Positions 36,121 to 45,421 are shown, numbered from the stretch's first letter. The stretch: DNA of 64,000 nucleotides from Roseitalea porphyridii (GCF_004331955.1 NZ_CP036532.1:3038001-3102000), one strand, 5' to 3'. Notes: generated by a model from the sequence alone, not told the origin. Numbers and translations: made by a program.

Positions 36121-36453
36121 GTCGCGCGCCTGACCCATAGTCTTTGGCACCGCGCCCTTCGGAACGTCGGATGGCCACCACCAACGGCGGGCGCGGCGGT
36201 GGCCTGTCGGGCGGCGCGAGCGGTCGCGTCGCCGGGTGCTGAACCCCCACGGCAGGGCGGAATGAAGGTGCGGAGCGTGTCTCCTGGTCCGGCGCTGACG
36301 ATGACCCGTTGGCGCTTCGGGGATCAGGGAACCGACCCGGAGCGGCCGAGATTCGGTGCGGCGGTCATGCCGCGCGGCAGATGAAGGTGCCACAACGCTT
36401 CGGGACAGCGGCTGCGGCCGGCGTCCCTCATGTCGATCACCGCAAGCCCGCCG

Positions 36454-36515
36454 AACGGGCGGTCCGGCGACCGCAACATAGAAACCACGGATCGCGGCTC
36501 TCCGGACCGCCCGTT
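36454..36515. repeat. Palindromic element with 14-base inverted arms
   Basis: AACGGGCGGTCCGG (36454-36467) is exactly mirrored by CCGGACCGCCCGTT (36502-36515) with 34 bases between. It lies in the non-coding mosaic left of trhO. Confidence 0.6.
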
Positions 36516-36648
36516 GTTCCCGTTTCCCTTGCGCTCACGGCAGGTCTCCTGCCGGAGAACGCCTCCGCATGGGCCTCGCAAAGGCTCGGACGGCCGGTCG
36601 GCCTTGCGGGCTGCGCCCGGGGGAGCGGGGCGGCGCAAATCTCCACGT

Positions 36649-36749
36649 CGTCATTCCGGAGCCGCGAAGCGGAATCCGGAATCAAGAGCCGAGGCGGTGA
36701 AGATCACGCGACCGGATTCAGGATCATGCTGCGCATGTCCGGAATGACG
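36649..36749. repeat. ATTCCGGA-ended palindromic repeat element
   Basis: CGTCATTCCGGA (36649-36660, the CG doubled by one extra CGT step) and TCCGGAATGACG (36738-36749) are terminal inverted repeats around about 77 bases. That interior includes a second GGAATCCGGAATC stretch. The form resembles the very common alphaproteobacterial intergenic repeat with ends of the type GTCATTCCGGA. Confidence 0.7.
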
Positions 36750-36813
36750 TGGGAGAGGCGGCCGACGCGCCCCTCCGGATTGCCTGAGGAGACACCGAAC
36801 AATGGAACCCGTC

Positions 36814-36966
36814 CCCCACCCTTCATCCCTCCCCCGCAAGCGTGGGAGGGAAGACTTCAACAACGTACATGTCCGGCAACACCGAGCCTGGCTCCATCCG
36901 TCAGGGCGAAGCGCGATGCTCAACGCCCTCCCTCCCACGCTTGCGGGGGAGGGATGAAGGGTGGGG
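36814..36966. repeat. MITE-like element with perfect 38-base inverted arms
   Basis: The arm at 36814-36851 (starting CCCCACCCTTCATCC) is perfectly complementary to the arm at 36929-36966 (ending GGATGAAGGGTGGGG). Each arm also contains its own CCTCCCCCGC...GTGGGAGGG hairpin, and 77 bases lie between the arms. It has no gene. The high identity of the arms suggests recent movement or gene conversion. Confidence 0.8.
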
Positions 36967-37025
36967 TCCGATGGTCGCCAAGGGTACCCCTTCCCGCCGC
37001 CGTTTCCAGTCGCTAAATCAGGACC

Positions 37026-37964
37026 ATGACCGAAACACCGCCCATCGTCGTCGCCGCGCTCTATCATTTCGCCCGGCTCGACCGTTACGAAGCGCTCAAA
37101 CAGCCGCTTGCGGAACTGTGCTGCAGGCATGGGCTGAAGGGCACGCTGCTGCTCGCCTCCGAAGGCGTCAACGGCACGCTCGCCGGCCCGCGCGCGGGCA
37201 TCGACGCCATGCTCGCCTTCCTGCGCGCCCAGCCCGAACTGGCCGGGCTCGAGCACAAGGAGAGCTTCGCCGACACCATGCCGTTCTACCGGCTCAAGGT
37301 CCGGCTCAAGCGCGAGATCGTGACCATGGGCGTGCCCGACACAGATCCCACGCGCATCGTCGGCACCTATGTCGCGCCGGAGGACTGGAACGATCTGATC
37401 GCCGATCCCGACACGGTGGTGATCGACACGCGCAACGATTACGAGGTGAAGATCGGCACGTTCGAGGGCGCGGTGAACCCGCAAACGCAGACCTTCCGCG
37501 AGTTTCCCGACTGGGTGCGGCGCAACGAGAACGCGCTCAGGGGCAAGAAGATCGCCATGTTCTGCACCGGCGGCATACGCTGCGAAAAGGCGACCGCCTT
37601 CGTCCGGTCGCTCGGCCATGAGGAAGTCTATCACCTCAAGGGCGGCATCCTGAATTATCTCGAGACCGTGCCCGAACCGGTGAGCACCTGGAACGGGGAA
37701 TGCTTCGTGTTCGACGAGCGCGTGGCCGTCGGTCACGGTCTGAGCCTTGGCACCCACGCCCTGTGCCGCGCCTGCCGCCAACCGCTGTCGCCAGAAGAGA
37801 TGGCCTCGCCCGAATATCGCGAGGGCGTGCAGTGCCCGCATTGCGTCGGCAGGTTCTCCGACGCCGACCGCGCCCGTTTCGCCGAACGTCAGCGCCAGGT
37901 CGAACTGGCGCACCGGCGCGGCGAACGCCATATCGGCGACGGCCCGTGGCCGGCCGATGGCTGA
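37026..37964 (+). CDS. trhO: tRNA uridine(34) hydroxylase / rhodanese-domain protein
   Basis: TrhO (UPF0176, YceA) catalyses oxygen-dependent hydroxylation of uridine 34 in tRNA. The 312-residue product has the N-terminal ferredoxin-like part ([41 protein letters not shown]) and a rhodanese domain with the conserved Cys179 in [18 protein letters not shown]-terminal [27 protein letters not shown] segment has four Cys, perhaps binding metal. The start is the ATG at 37026 right after the repeat region. It stands as a single gene. Confidence 0.93.
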   Translation: MTETPPIVVAALYHFARLDRYEALKQPLAELCCRHGLKGTLLLASEGVNGTLAGPRAGIDAMLAFLRAQPELAGLEHKESFADTMPFYRLKVRLKREIVTMGVPDTDPTRIVGTYVAPEDWNDLIADPDTVVIDTRNDYEVKIGTFEGAVNPQTQTFREFPDWVRRNENALRGKKIAMFCTGGIRCEKATAFVRSLGHEEVYHLKGGILNYLETVPEPVSTWNGECFVFDERVAVGHGLSLGTHALCRACRQPLSPEEMASPEYREGVQCPHCVGRFSDADRARFAERQRQVELAHRRGERHIGDGPWPADG

Positions 37965-37972
37965 GCACGACC

Positions 37973-38015
37973 AATTCCAGCGAAAGCGGGAACCGGTTTC
38001 GCGTCCGCAATTGCG
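37973..38015. repeat. Short rhizobial intergenic palindrome
   Basis: AATTCCAGCGAAAGCGGGAACC followed by GGTTTCGCG forms a CGAAA/TTTCG hairpin, then CGCAATTGCG (38006-38015) is a perfect palindrome. Sequences of this kind recur between genes in Rhizobiales. It lies in the convergent gap between trhO and kynU and could act in termination. Confidence 0.5.
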
Positions 38016-38067
38016 AACGAATGAAGACCCCGAACGCCTGGGCGAAAAAACGAAGAGCGAGGGCGCT

Positions 38068-39306
38068 CTAGGTCACCACCTTGCGCGCGTGGAACTCGGG
38101 CCGGTCCCAGCTTTCCTGCCGCAGGATCGTCTCCAGCGTGCCCGCCGCCGACAGGACGTCGGAAAAGCCCACATAGAGCGGCGCGAAGCCGAAGCGCAGA
38201 ATGTCGGGCGCGCGCATGTCGCCGATCACGCCCGCCGCGATCAGCGCCTGCATCACCGGATAAGCCTGTTCGTGCCGGAGCGAGACATGACTGCCCCGCG
38301 CGGCCGGATCGCGCGGGCTCGCCAGTTCGAGGCCAAGCTCGGCGGCGAACGGGTCCACGCAGGCGATGAAGAAATCGGTCAGCGCGCGCCCCTTGGCCTG
38401 CACCGCGCCCATGTCGAGCCCGTCGAAGATGTCGAGCGCGGCGTCGAGCGCCACCATCGAGAGCACCGGCGGCGTGCCGACGCGCAGCCGGTCGGCGCCT
38501 TCGGCCGGCCGGAACGCGGTCTCGAAGGCGAACGGGGCGGCATGGCCGAACCAGCCCGCCAGCAGCGGGTCGACCGCTGCCTGATGGCGCTCGGCGATGT
38601 AGTAGAAGGCCGGCGCGCCCGGCCCGCCATTGAGGAACTTGTAGCCGCAGCCGACGGCGAAATCGGCGCGCACGCCCTCCAGATCGACCGCCAGCGCCCC
38701 GGCCGAATGGGCCAGATCCCAGATCACCAGCGCGCCGCGTTCGTGCGCCCTGGCGGTCAGCGCGGCCATGTCGTGCCGGCGGCCGGTGCGATAGTCGACC
38801 TCGGTCAGCATGAGCACATCGACGCCCTCGTCGACCGCCACCGCAACGGCCTCGGGCGCGACGACCTTCAGGGTCACGCCCGGATGCGCCCGTTCGAGCC
38901 CGTGCGCGACGTAAAGATCGGTCGGAAAGTTGCCGCTGTCGGACACAACAGTCACCCGGTTGCCCTTCAGCGACAGCGCCGCCGACAGCACCTTGAACAG
39001 GTTCACCGAAGTGGAGTCGGTCACCCGCACCGTGCCCGGCGCCGCGCCGATCAACGCGGCGATGCGCTCGCCCGTCCTGACCGGCAGATCGACCCAGCCG
39101 TCGCGGTTCCAGGCGGTGATCAGATGTTCGCCCCACTCGGTCTGAACGGCAGAGGCGACACGGTCCGGCACGTGGCGCGGCAGCGCGCCCAGCGAATTGC
39201 CGTCCAGATAGACGACGCCGGCGGGAAGCGCGAACCGGTCGCGCAGTGCGGCAAGCGGATCGGCGTCATCGAGCGCGGCCGCGCGGGCCTTCAGATCGTC
39301 ATGCAC
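38068..39306 (-). CDS. kynU: Kynureninase
   Basis: Kynureninase is the PLP enzyme that cleaves kynurenine to anthranilate and alanine in tryptophan breakdown. The 412-residue product has YLDGNSLGALPRHV near residue 32, the NRDGWVDLP block, SDSGNFPTDLYVAHG near 125, WDLAHSAGALAVDL near 193 and the PLP-lysine in GCGYKFLNGGPGAPAF near 222. The GTG at 39306 with an AGGGA element gives the normal N-terminus (MHDDLKARA). tdo and kyn companions are absent. It is divergent from ureD with 38 bases between the starts. Confidence 0.93.
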   Translation of the reverse strand: MHDDLKARAAALDDADPLAALRDRFALPAGVVYLDGNSLGALPRHVPDRVASAVQTEWGEHLITAWNRDGWVDLPVRTGERIAALIGAAPGTVRVTDSTSVNLFKVLSAALSLKGNRVTVVSDSGNFPTDLYVAHGLERAHPGVTLKVVAPEAVAVAVDEGVDVLMLTEVDYRTGRRHDMAALTARAHERGALVIWDLAHSAGALAVDLEGVRADFAVGCGYKFLNGGPGAPAFYYIAERHQAAVDPLLAGWFGHAAPFAFETAFRPAEGADRLRVGTPPVLSMVALDAALDIFDGLDMGAVQAKGRALTDFFIACVDPFAAELGLELASPRDPAARGSHVSLRHEQAYPVMQALIAAGVIGDMRAPDILRFGFAPLYVGFSDVLSAAGTLETILRQESWDRPEFHARKVVT

Positions 39307-39344
39307 GGGCGGACATCCCTGGCGGTTGGTGGAGGCGACGGACG

Positions 39345-40226
39345 ATGGACATAGCAGCCGAGCGCACCCAGGCAAACCGTCCCGATGAAGCCCGGCCGGC
39401 CGCGCCGATGCAGCGCTCGGTCGGCCATGGCGCCATCGCCGTCAAGGCCGGCCATGACGGCCGCACCCGCCTTGCCGGGCTGCACCAGAAGGCGAACGCC
39501 AAGATCCGCGTGCCACGCCAGCACGCGCCCCGGCTCGAGGCGGTGCTGATCAACACCGCCGGCGGTCTGACCGGCGGCGACCGGCTCGACTGGCGGCTGG
39601 AGGCGGGCCGCGACACCCATCTGGTTGTCGCCACTCAGGCCTGCGAGCGCATCTATCGCAGCACCGGCGGCGCGGCGCGGCAGACGACCCGGATCGACGT
39701 CGCCGAGGGCGCCCGGCTCGACTGGCTGCCGCAGGAAACGATCCTGTTCGATCGCAGCGCGCTCGACCGGACGCTCGAGATCGAGCTTGCTCAAACCGCT
39801 CGCTTCGTCGGCCTCGAGACCATCGTGCTCGGCCGTCAGGCGATGGGCGAGACCGTCGCCGAAACCGGACTGCGCGACCGCTGGCGCATTCGCCGCGCCG
39901 GCGAACTGGTCCATGCCGACGATCTGCGCATCGAGGGCGACGTGGCGGAACTGTCGGCCGCGGCGCTGCTCGGCCGATGCACGGCCTTCGCCACGCTCGT
40001 TGCCTGCGCCCCGCACGACGAGGACCGGTGGCGGGCGCTCGCATATGCCGTGCGCGAGGCGCTCAAGCCCTTTCCTGACAGTGTCGACGCCGGCGTCAGC
40101 GCCTTTGCCGGCAAATGCGTCGTCCGGCTGAGGGCGCGCTCATCGCACCTCTTGCGCCCCGCCATCATTGCCGCGCTCGGCGCCTTGCGGGACCGGTTCG
40201 CCCTGCCCGCCGTCTGGCGTTCATAA
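39345..40226 (+). CDS. ureD: Urease accessory protein UreD
   Basis: UreD, with UreF and UreG, delivers nickel to apo-urease. The 293-residue product shows QRSVGHGAIAVKAGHDGRTRLAGLHQKANAKIRVPR, VLINTAGGLTGGDRL (the conserved NTAGG block) and VATQACERIYRSTGG near residue 100, which define the family. The ATG at 39345 has a GGAGG upstream; a longer frame lacks one. Normally ureD leads a ureDABC-EFG operon, but here galE follows and kynU precedes, so it is an isolated copy whose urease genes must lie elsewhere, if present. Confidence 0.92.
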   Translation: MDIAAERTQANRPDEARPAAPMQRSVGHGAIAVKAGHDGRTRLAGLHQKANAKIRVPRQHAPRLEAVLINTAGGLTGGDRLDWRLEAGRDTHLVVATQACERIYRSTGGAARQTTRIDVAEGARLDWLPQETILFDRSALDRTLEIELAQTARFVGLETIVLGRQAMGETVAETGLRDRWRIRRAGELVHADDLRIEGDVAELSAAALLGRCTAFATLVACAPHDEDRWRALAYAVREALKPFPDSVDAGVSAFAGKCVVRLRARSSHLLRPAIIAALGALRDRFALPAVWRS

Positions 40227-40304
40227 GGGCACACGGGGCGCGAACGCTTTCTCAACCCTTGCCTGCCATGCTGCGTCAAAAAGATACGCCGCAGGGAAGG
40301 CGCC

Positions 40305-41327
40305 ATGAAGATACTCGTCACGGGCGGGGCCGGTTACATCGGCTCCCACACCTGGATTGCGCTGCGCGAGGCCGGCCACACACCGGTGATCGTCGACAAT
40401 TTCGCCAACGCCTCGCCGCGCGTGCTGAGCCGGCTCGGCCAGCTCTTCCAGACCGAGCCGGTATGCATCGCCGGCGACATCCGCAACGCCACCCTCATCG
40501 AGCGCGTGATCGAGGATCATGGCTGCGAGGCGGTGATCCATTTCGCCGGCTACAAGGCGGTCGGCGAGAGCATGGCCGAACCGCTCAAATATTTCGAGGT
40601 CAATGTCGGCGGCACCGAACGGCTTCTGACCGCGATGGCCAACACCGGCGTCAGGAAGCTGATCTTCTCGTCTTCGGCGACCGTCTATGGCGACCCCGAG
40701 ATCCTGCCCATTCCCGAGGACCATCCGCTGTCGACGGCCAGCGTCTACGGCCAGACAAAGCTGATCGTCGAGGACATGCTGCGCGCCCTTCATGCCTCCG
40801 ACCCGCAATGGGCGATCGCGATCCTGCGCTATTTCAACCCGGTCGGCGCGCATCCGTCCGGGCTGATCGGCGAGGACCCGGCCGACACGCCCAACAACCT
40901 GATGCCGTTCATCGCCCAGGTCGCCGTCGGCCGGCGCCCACACCTGAACGTGTTCGGCAACGACTATCCCACGCCCGACGGCACCGGCGTGCGCGACTAC
41001 ATCCATGTCTGCGATCTGGCCGAGGGCCACGTCGCCGCGCTGTCACTGCTCGACGAGCCGCAATGCACGGCCCTCAATCTGGGCACCGGCAAGGGTCACT
41101 CGGTCCTGGAAATGGTCGAGGCGTTCGAACGGGCCTCGGGCCGGCACGTCCCCTATCGCATCACCGATCGCCGGCCCGGCGACATCGCCTCGTGCTATGC
41201 CGACCCGTCCCGCGCCGAGGCGCTGACGGGCTGGCGCGCCGAGCGCGGCCTTGACGAGATGTGCGCCGATGTCTGGCGCTGGCAGTCGCAGAATCCGCTG
41301 GGCTATCTCGACGTCGCCGCCGAATAG
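40305..41327 (+). CDS. galE: UDP-glucose 4-epimerase
   Basis: GalE interconverts UDP-glucose and UDP-galactose for exopolysaccharide, lipopolysaccharide and galactose use. The 340-residue extended SDR has the NAD motif GGAGYIGSHT (residues 7-16), KLIFSSSATVYGDP with the catalytic Ser/Thr, YGQTK (Tyr about 148), and LRYFNPVGAHPSGLIGEDP plus GTGVRDYIHVCDLAEGHVAAL further on, all typical of complete GalE. The gene follows ureD by 78 bases and converges on galU. The two enzymes act on the same sugar nucleotide pool. Confidence 0.96.
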   Translation: MKILVTGGAGYIGSHTWIALREAGHTPVIVDNFANASPRVLSRLGQLFQTEPVCIAGDIRNATLIERVIEDHGCEAVIHFAGYKAVGESMAEPLKYFEVNVGGTERLLTAMANTGVRKLIFSSSATVYGDPEILPIPEDHPLSTASVYGQTKLIVEDMLRALHASDPQWAIAILRYFNPVGAHPSGLIGEDPADTPNNLMPFIAQVAVGRRPHLNVFGNDYPTPDGTGVRDYIHVCDLAEGHVAALSLLDEPQCTALNLGTGKGHSVLEMVEAFERASGRHVPYRITDRRPGDIASCYADPSRAEALTGWRAERGLDEMCADVWRWQSQNPLGYLDVAAE

Positions 41328-41330
41328 CGC

Positions 41331-42209
41331 TCAGATATCGAGCGCCTTGATGAAGGCGCGCAGATCATCGCCAAGCTCGTCATTGGCGAGCCCCAGCGCG
41401 ATATTGGCGCTGAGGAAGCCCAGTTTCGAGCCGCAATCGAAGGTCTGGCCGTCGAACGGAACGCCGAAGAAGGGCTGGCTTTCCATCAGGTCGAGCATCG
41501 AGTCGGTAAGCTGGATCTCGCCGCCAGCGCCGGTCTGGTGGCGGCCGAGCAGGTCCATGATCGACGCATCGAGAACGTAGCGGCCATTGAGGAAATAGGT
41601 CGAGGGGGCGGTGCCCGGTTCGGGCTTTTCGACCATGCCGGTGATCTCGAACGAGCCGTCATCATACTTTTCGCCCATCGAGACGATGCCGTATTTGTGC
41701 GCGTCGTCCGGGTCGCACGACTCCACCGAGACCAGGTTGCCGCCGCGCTTTTCGTGCACCGCCACCATCTGCGACAGGCAGCCCGGCTCGCCGGTCATCA
41801 CCATGTCGGGCAGAAGCACGGCGAACGGCTCGTTCGCGCTGATCATGTCGCGGGCGCACCAGACCGCATGGCCGAGCCCCAGCGCCTGCTGCTGGCGCGT
41901 GTAGCTGATCTGACCCGCCTGCGGCATGTCCGAACGCAGCATGTCGAGCGGCTCAGTCTTGCCGCGCTGTTCGAGCGTGTGCTCGAGTTCGTACTGATGG
42001 TCGAAATGATCCTCGATCACGTTCTTGTTGCGTCCGGTCACGAGAATGATGTGCTCGATGCCGGCGGCGCGCGCCTCGTCGACCGCATACTGGACGACCG
42101 GCCTGTCGACCACGGTCAGCATCTCCTTGGGCACAGCCTTGGTGGCGGGCAGGAAGCGTGTTCCCAGGCCCGCGACGGGAATGACGGCTTTGCGGATCTT
42201 GGCTGACAC
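41331..42209 (-). CDS. galU: UTP-glucose-1-phosphate uridylyltransferase
   Basis: GalU makes UDP-glucose from UTP and glucose 1-phosphate, feeding envelope polysaccharides. The 292-residue product starts at a GTG (42209) behind GGAGG, with [40 protein letters not shown] (nucleotide-binding signature, residues 7-46), [15 protein letters not shown] near 110, the [21 protein letters not shown] block near 205 and [18 protein letters not shown] near the end. It converges on galE with a 3-base gap between the genes. Confidence 0.96.
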   Translation of the reverse strand: MSAKIRKAVIPVAGLGTRFLPATKAVPKEMLTVVDRPVVQYAVDEARAAGIEHIILVTGRNKNVIEDHFDHQYELEHTLEQRGKTEPLDMLRSDMPQAGQISYTRQQQALGLGHAVWCARDMISANEPFAVLLPDMVMTGEPGCLSQMVAVHEKRGGNLVSVESCDPDDAHKYGIVSMGEKYDDGSFEITGMVEKPEPGTAPSTYFLNGRYVLDASIMDLLGRHQTGAGGEIQLTDSMLDLMESQPFFGVPFDGQTFDCGSKLGFLSANIALGLANDELGDDLRAFIKALDI

Positions 42210-42391
42210 GGGATGACCTCCGGTTGGAACCTGCCGCAGGTTGTAGCGGCCGAGCATGACAATGCAACATTCACGCATGACGGACGGCCCGGTTCCATTC
42301 GCCCGGAAAGCGTTCGAGCCATGCTTGATCGGCGTCAAACCGCGCCCGGCCACGCCCTGATATCGTCAACATGGTCCAACAGGGTCGAACG

Positions 42392-42607
42392 ATGCTCAGC
42401 AGGCCTTTCATGACCACCCACGAGATCGCCGAACTGCTCAAGGTGCGCGAAGCGACTGTGCGCGGCTGGATCCATGACCAGCAGTTGCGCGCCATCAAGC
42501 TCGGCCGCGAGTTCCGCGTCGCCGTCAGGGATCTGGAAGCCTTCGTCAACGCCAACGCCACCCGGCCGCCCGAGCCGGACGGGACCGATGAGGACCGCAC
42601 CCAGTGA
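42392..42607 (+). CDS. Excisionase-type helix-turn-helix DNA-binding protein
   Basis: The 71-residue protein has MTTHEIAELLKVREATVRGWIHDQQLRAIKLGREFRVAVRDLEAFV, the HTH_17 (excisionase/MerR-like) motif, and an acidic tail. The ATG at 42392 follows an AGGG element, though the ATG at 42410 is possible. It overlaps the Kef-type antiporter gene by four bases, so it is co-translated and is a candidate local regulator rather than a phage excisionase; no integrase is nearby. Confidence 0.78.
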   Translation: MLSRPFMTTHEIAELLKVREATVRGWIHDQQLRAIKLGREFRVAVRDLEAFVNANATRPPEPDGTDEDRTQ

Positions 42608-44316
42608 CCGAAGCGATCACCGACTACATCTTCTATGAGATCGCCGCCCTTCTCGTGCTGGCCGCCGGCGTCGGCTTCGTCGGCCTGATGCTGCGCCAGC
42701 CGCTGATCGTCTCGTTCATCGCGGTCGGCATCCTGGCTGGTCCCTCGGCGCTGAACATCGCGCGCTCGGACGAATATATCGACCTGCTCGCCGAACTGGG
42801 CATCGCCGTCCTTCTGTTTCTGGTCGGCCTGAAGCTTGACCTGAATCTGGTGCGCACGCTCGGCCCCGTCGCGCTGATGACCGGGCTGGGTCAGGTCGCC
42901 TTCACCACCATCTTCGGCTTACTGATCGGGCTGGCGCTGGGCCTCGATCCGGTCACCGCGATCTATGTGGCGATCGCGCTGACGTTCTCGTCGACCATCA
43001 TCATCGTCAAGCTCCTGTCCGACAAGCGCGAGATCGACAGCCTGCACGGGCGCATCGCGCTCGGTTTCCTGATCGTCCAGGACATCGTCGTGGTCCTTGC
43101 GATGATCATGCTGTCGGCGATCGGCGTCGGCGCGCAGAGCGACTCGGCGCTGGCCGACATCGCCTCGGTGTTCGGCTACGGCGCGCTGATGCTGGTCGCC
43201 ATCGGCCTGTTCATCCGCTATCTGGCGAACCCGCTGATGGAGCGGCTTTCGCGCTCGCCCGAACTGATGATCTCGTTTGCCATCGGCTGGGCGGCGCTGC
43301 TCGCCGCGCTCGGCCACTATTTCGGCTTCGGCAAGGAGCTGGGCGGCCTTCTGGCGGGCGTCTCGCTCGCCTCGACCCCGTTCCGCGAGGCGATTGCCGC
43401 GCGTCTGGCCGCGCTGCGCGATTTCCTCCTGCTGTTCTTCTTCATCGCGCTGGGCGCTTCGCTCGATCTGGGCGTGCTCGGCGACAATATCGGCGCCGCG
43501 CTCGTCTTCTCGGTGTTCGTCCTGGTCGGCAATCCGCTGATCGTGCTCGCCATCATGGGCGCGATGGGCTATCGCAGGCGGACCGGGTTCCTGGCGGGGT
43601 TGACGGTGGCGCAGATATCCGAATTCTCGCTCATCTTCATGGCCATGGGCGTTTCCATCGGACACGTCGCGGGCGACGCGATGGGGCTGGTCACGCTCGT
43701 CGGCCTGATCACGATCGCCGCCTCCACCTACATGATCACCTGGTCGCATCAGCTCTACGGGATGGTCGAGCCGCTGCTCGCCCCGTTCGAACGCACCGGC
43801 GCCGGCGGCGAGGAGGACGGCTGGCGGCCGCGCGCCGGCAGCGCCGACGCGATCGTGTTCGGCCTTGGCCGATACGGGCTGGCGATCGCCGAGGAACTCG
43901 GCGAGGCCGGCCTGACCGTGCTCGGTGTCGATTTCGACCCGGACGCGGTGCGTCAGGCGCGCGCCAGAGGCATCCCGGTGATGTTCGGCGATGCGACCGA
44001 TCCCGAATTCGTCGCACACCTGCCGCTCGACGGCGTCCGCTGGGCCGTTTCGGCCGTGCCCGAGCACGACACCGGCATCACCCACGACGACCCGCGCCGT
44101 TCGCTGATGCGGGCGCTCGCCGATGCCGGCTATGCGGGCCGGATCGCGGTCGCCGTTCACAGCGAAGCGGGCCGCCAGCGGCTCGAGAAGGCCGGCGCCG
44201 ATCTCGTCCTGATGCCCTATCGCGACGCGGCCGCCCGCGCCGCGCGCCTCGTCGCAGGCCCGGACCAAAGCGCCGATGCAGCAGCACCCGGTGTCGCCAC
44301 GGGAGAGCCGGCATGA
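42604..44316 (+). CDS. Kef-type cation:proton antiporter with C-terminal RCK/TrkA-N domain
   Basis: The 570-residue protein is a predicted inner-membrane monovalent cation/proton antiporter of the CPA2 family. It has about twelve hydrophobic helices (residues 10-385), including ELGIAVLLFLVGLKLDL near 62 and FGLLIGLALGLDPVTAIYVAIALTFSSTIIIVKLLSDKREIDSLHGRIALGFLIVQDIVVVL. A cytosolic RCK domain (AIVFGLGRYGLAIAEELGEAGLTVLGVDFDPDAVRQARARG, about 415-455) follows. The RCK GxGxxG site implies nucleotide or redox gating, as in KefB/KefC. The start is a GTG overlapping the HTH gene stop; its own end overlaps the Usp gene. Confidence 0.9.
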   Translation: MTEAITDYIFYEIAALLVLAAGVGFVGLMLRQPLIVSFIAVGILAGPSALNIARSDEYIDLLAELGIAVLLFLVGLKLDLNLVRTLGPVALMTGLGQVAFTTIFGLLIGLALGLDPVTAIYVAIALTFSSTIIIVKLLSDKREIDSLHGRIALGFLIVQDIVVVLAMIMLSAIGVGAQSDSALADIASVFGYGALMLVAIGLFIRYLANPLMERLSRSPELMISFAIGWAALLAALGHYFGFGKELGGLLAGVSLASTPFREAIAARLAALRDFLLLFFFIALGASLDLGVLGDNIGAALVFSVFVLVGNPLIVLAIMGAMGYRRRTGFLAGLTVAQISEFSLIFMAMGVSIGHVAGDAMGLVTLVGLITIAASTYMITWSHQLYGMVEPLLAPFERTGAGGEEDGWRPRAGSADAIVFGLGRYGLAIAEELGEAGLTVLGVDFDPDAVRQARARGIPVMFGDATDPEFVAHLPLDGVRWAVSAVPEHDTGITHDDPRRSLMRALADAGYAGRIAVAVHSEAGRQRLEKAGADLVLMPYRDAAARAARLVAGPDQSADAAAPGVATGEPA

Positions 44317-45302
44317 GCGGGCCCGCCGCACAGACGAAGCCCTTCGCCGATATCCTCGTCGTCTGCGATGGCGACCCGGACGATGCCGAGGGCGTGCGCC
44401 GCGCCGCCGAGATCGCCGCCCGCCATGGCGCGCGCCTGACCGCGCTGACGGTGGCCGACTGCGCCGGCGACATCGACCATCTGGCCGGTTTTTCCGGGCG
44501 CGGCCGGGCCGAGATCGAGGACGGCCTGCGCGCCGACATGCTCGAACGCCTGCGCGCGACGGTGGAGACGGCCCGGCCGCAGGTCACGCCGGATCTCGCC
44601 GTCGCGATCGGCCGGCCGTTCCGCGCGATCATCGCCGACGTCCTCGCCAACGGGCGCGACCTGGTGGTCAAGATGGCCGAGCCGTTCGACGCGCGGCACC
44701 GCTACCTGTTCACGTCCACCGATCAGCACCTGTTGCGCAAGTGCCCCTGCCCGGTCTGGCTGGCGATGCCGCAGGCGACGCAGCCGCCCGCCTCAATCCT
44801 CGCCGCCATCGATCTGGGCGACGGCGACGCCGACGCGGCGGGCCAGGATCCGCTCAACCGGACGATCCTGTCGACCGCCATGCGGGCGGCGGCGGCGACA
44901 GGGGCGACCATCCACGTCACCCATGTCTGGGAAGCGCCGGCCGAGGATCTGGTGCGGCGCTGGACCGATGACGCCGAGGAGGCGCGCCGCTACACCGCCG
45001 CCATCGAGGACCGGCGTCGCCAGGCGCTTGGCGCGCTGATCGCCGCCATGACCGCCGAGCACCCCGAAATGGCCGGCGCGCTGCGGCCGCACCTGGCGCG
45101 CGGACGCCCGCGCGAGGTGATTCCGGCCCATATCGACGCGATGGGCGCCGACCTTCTGGTGATCGGCACGCTTGGGCGCACCGGCGTGCCCGGACTGATC
45201 ATCGGCAACACCGCCGAGGACGTGCTCAACGCGGTCGACTGCTCGGTGCTGACGGTCAAGCCGTCCGGCTATGTCAGCCCGCTGGCCGACCATTCGCACT
45301 GA
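44313..45302 (+). CDS. Tandem universal stress protein (UspA)
   Basis: The 329-residue cytosolic protein contains two Usp domains. Domain 1 (about 10-150) starts FADILVVCDGDPDDAEGVRRAAEIAARHGARLTALTVADC and lacks a full ATP motif. Domain 2 (about 165-315) has PASILAAIDLGDG at its start and near its end ADLLVIGTLGRTGVPGLIIGNTAEDVLNAVDCSVLTVKP, which carries the G-x2-G-x9-G-(S/T)-like ATP-binding pattern. The ATG overlaps the antiporter stop (ATGA). An operon of HTH regulator, antiporter and Usp points to a stress-linked ion homeostasis unit. Confidence 0.88.
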   Translation: MSGPAAQTKPFADILVVCDGDPDDAEGVRRAAEIAARHGARLTALTVADCAGDIDHLAGFSGRGRAEIEDGLRADMLERLRATVETARPQVTPDLAVAIGRPFRAIIADVLANGRDLVVKMAEPFDARHRYLFTSTDQHLLRKCPCPVWLAMPQATQPPASILAAIDLGDGDADAAGQDPLNRTILSTAMRAAAATGATIHVTHVWEAPAEDLVRRWTDDAEEARRYTAAIEDRRRQALGALIAAMTAEHPEMAGALRPHLARGRPREVIPAHIDAMGADLLVIGTLGRTGVPGLIIGNTAEDVLNAVDCSVLTVKPSGYVSPLADHSH

Positions 45303-45421
45303 CCCGGCAAAAAACGCGCGGCGACCGCGGCGTCCGCCGGACCCCGAATTCGCCGCTAGGCGGCGTGCCGGCCCTGTGATAGGCGCCGCAGGACGCAACG
45401 GGACCGGCAGGCATCGCGAAA

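Larger units (their letters stand above)
36033..37025. other. Repeat-rich intergenic region without a supported gene
   Basis: About 1 kb lacks a convincing gene; frames spanning it translate palindromic repeats and have no ribosome sites. It contains an inverted repeat near the muramidase start (36082-36120), a 14-base inverted repeat (36454-36515), a roughly 100-base element with ATTCCGGA ends (36649-36749) and a pair of 38-base inverted arms (36814-36966). Between about 36121 and 36450 only GC-rich unstructured sequence was seen. Confidence 0.65.

Noticed and set aside
36309-37016. Plus-strand frame of about 235 codons across the repeat mosaic
   Set aside because: It translates the ATTCCGGA and 38-base-arm repeats, giving the repeat-derived peptides often misannotated as hypothetical proteins; no ribosome site.
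42392-42607. HTH protein as a phage excisionase
   Set aside because: No integrase, attachment site or tRNA gene lies nearby, and it is translationally coupled to an antiporter gene.
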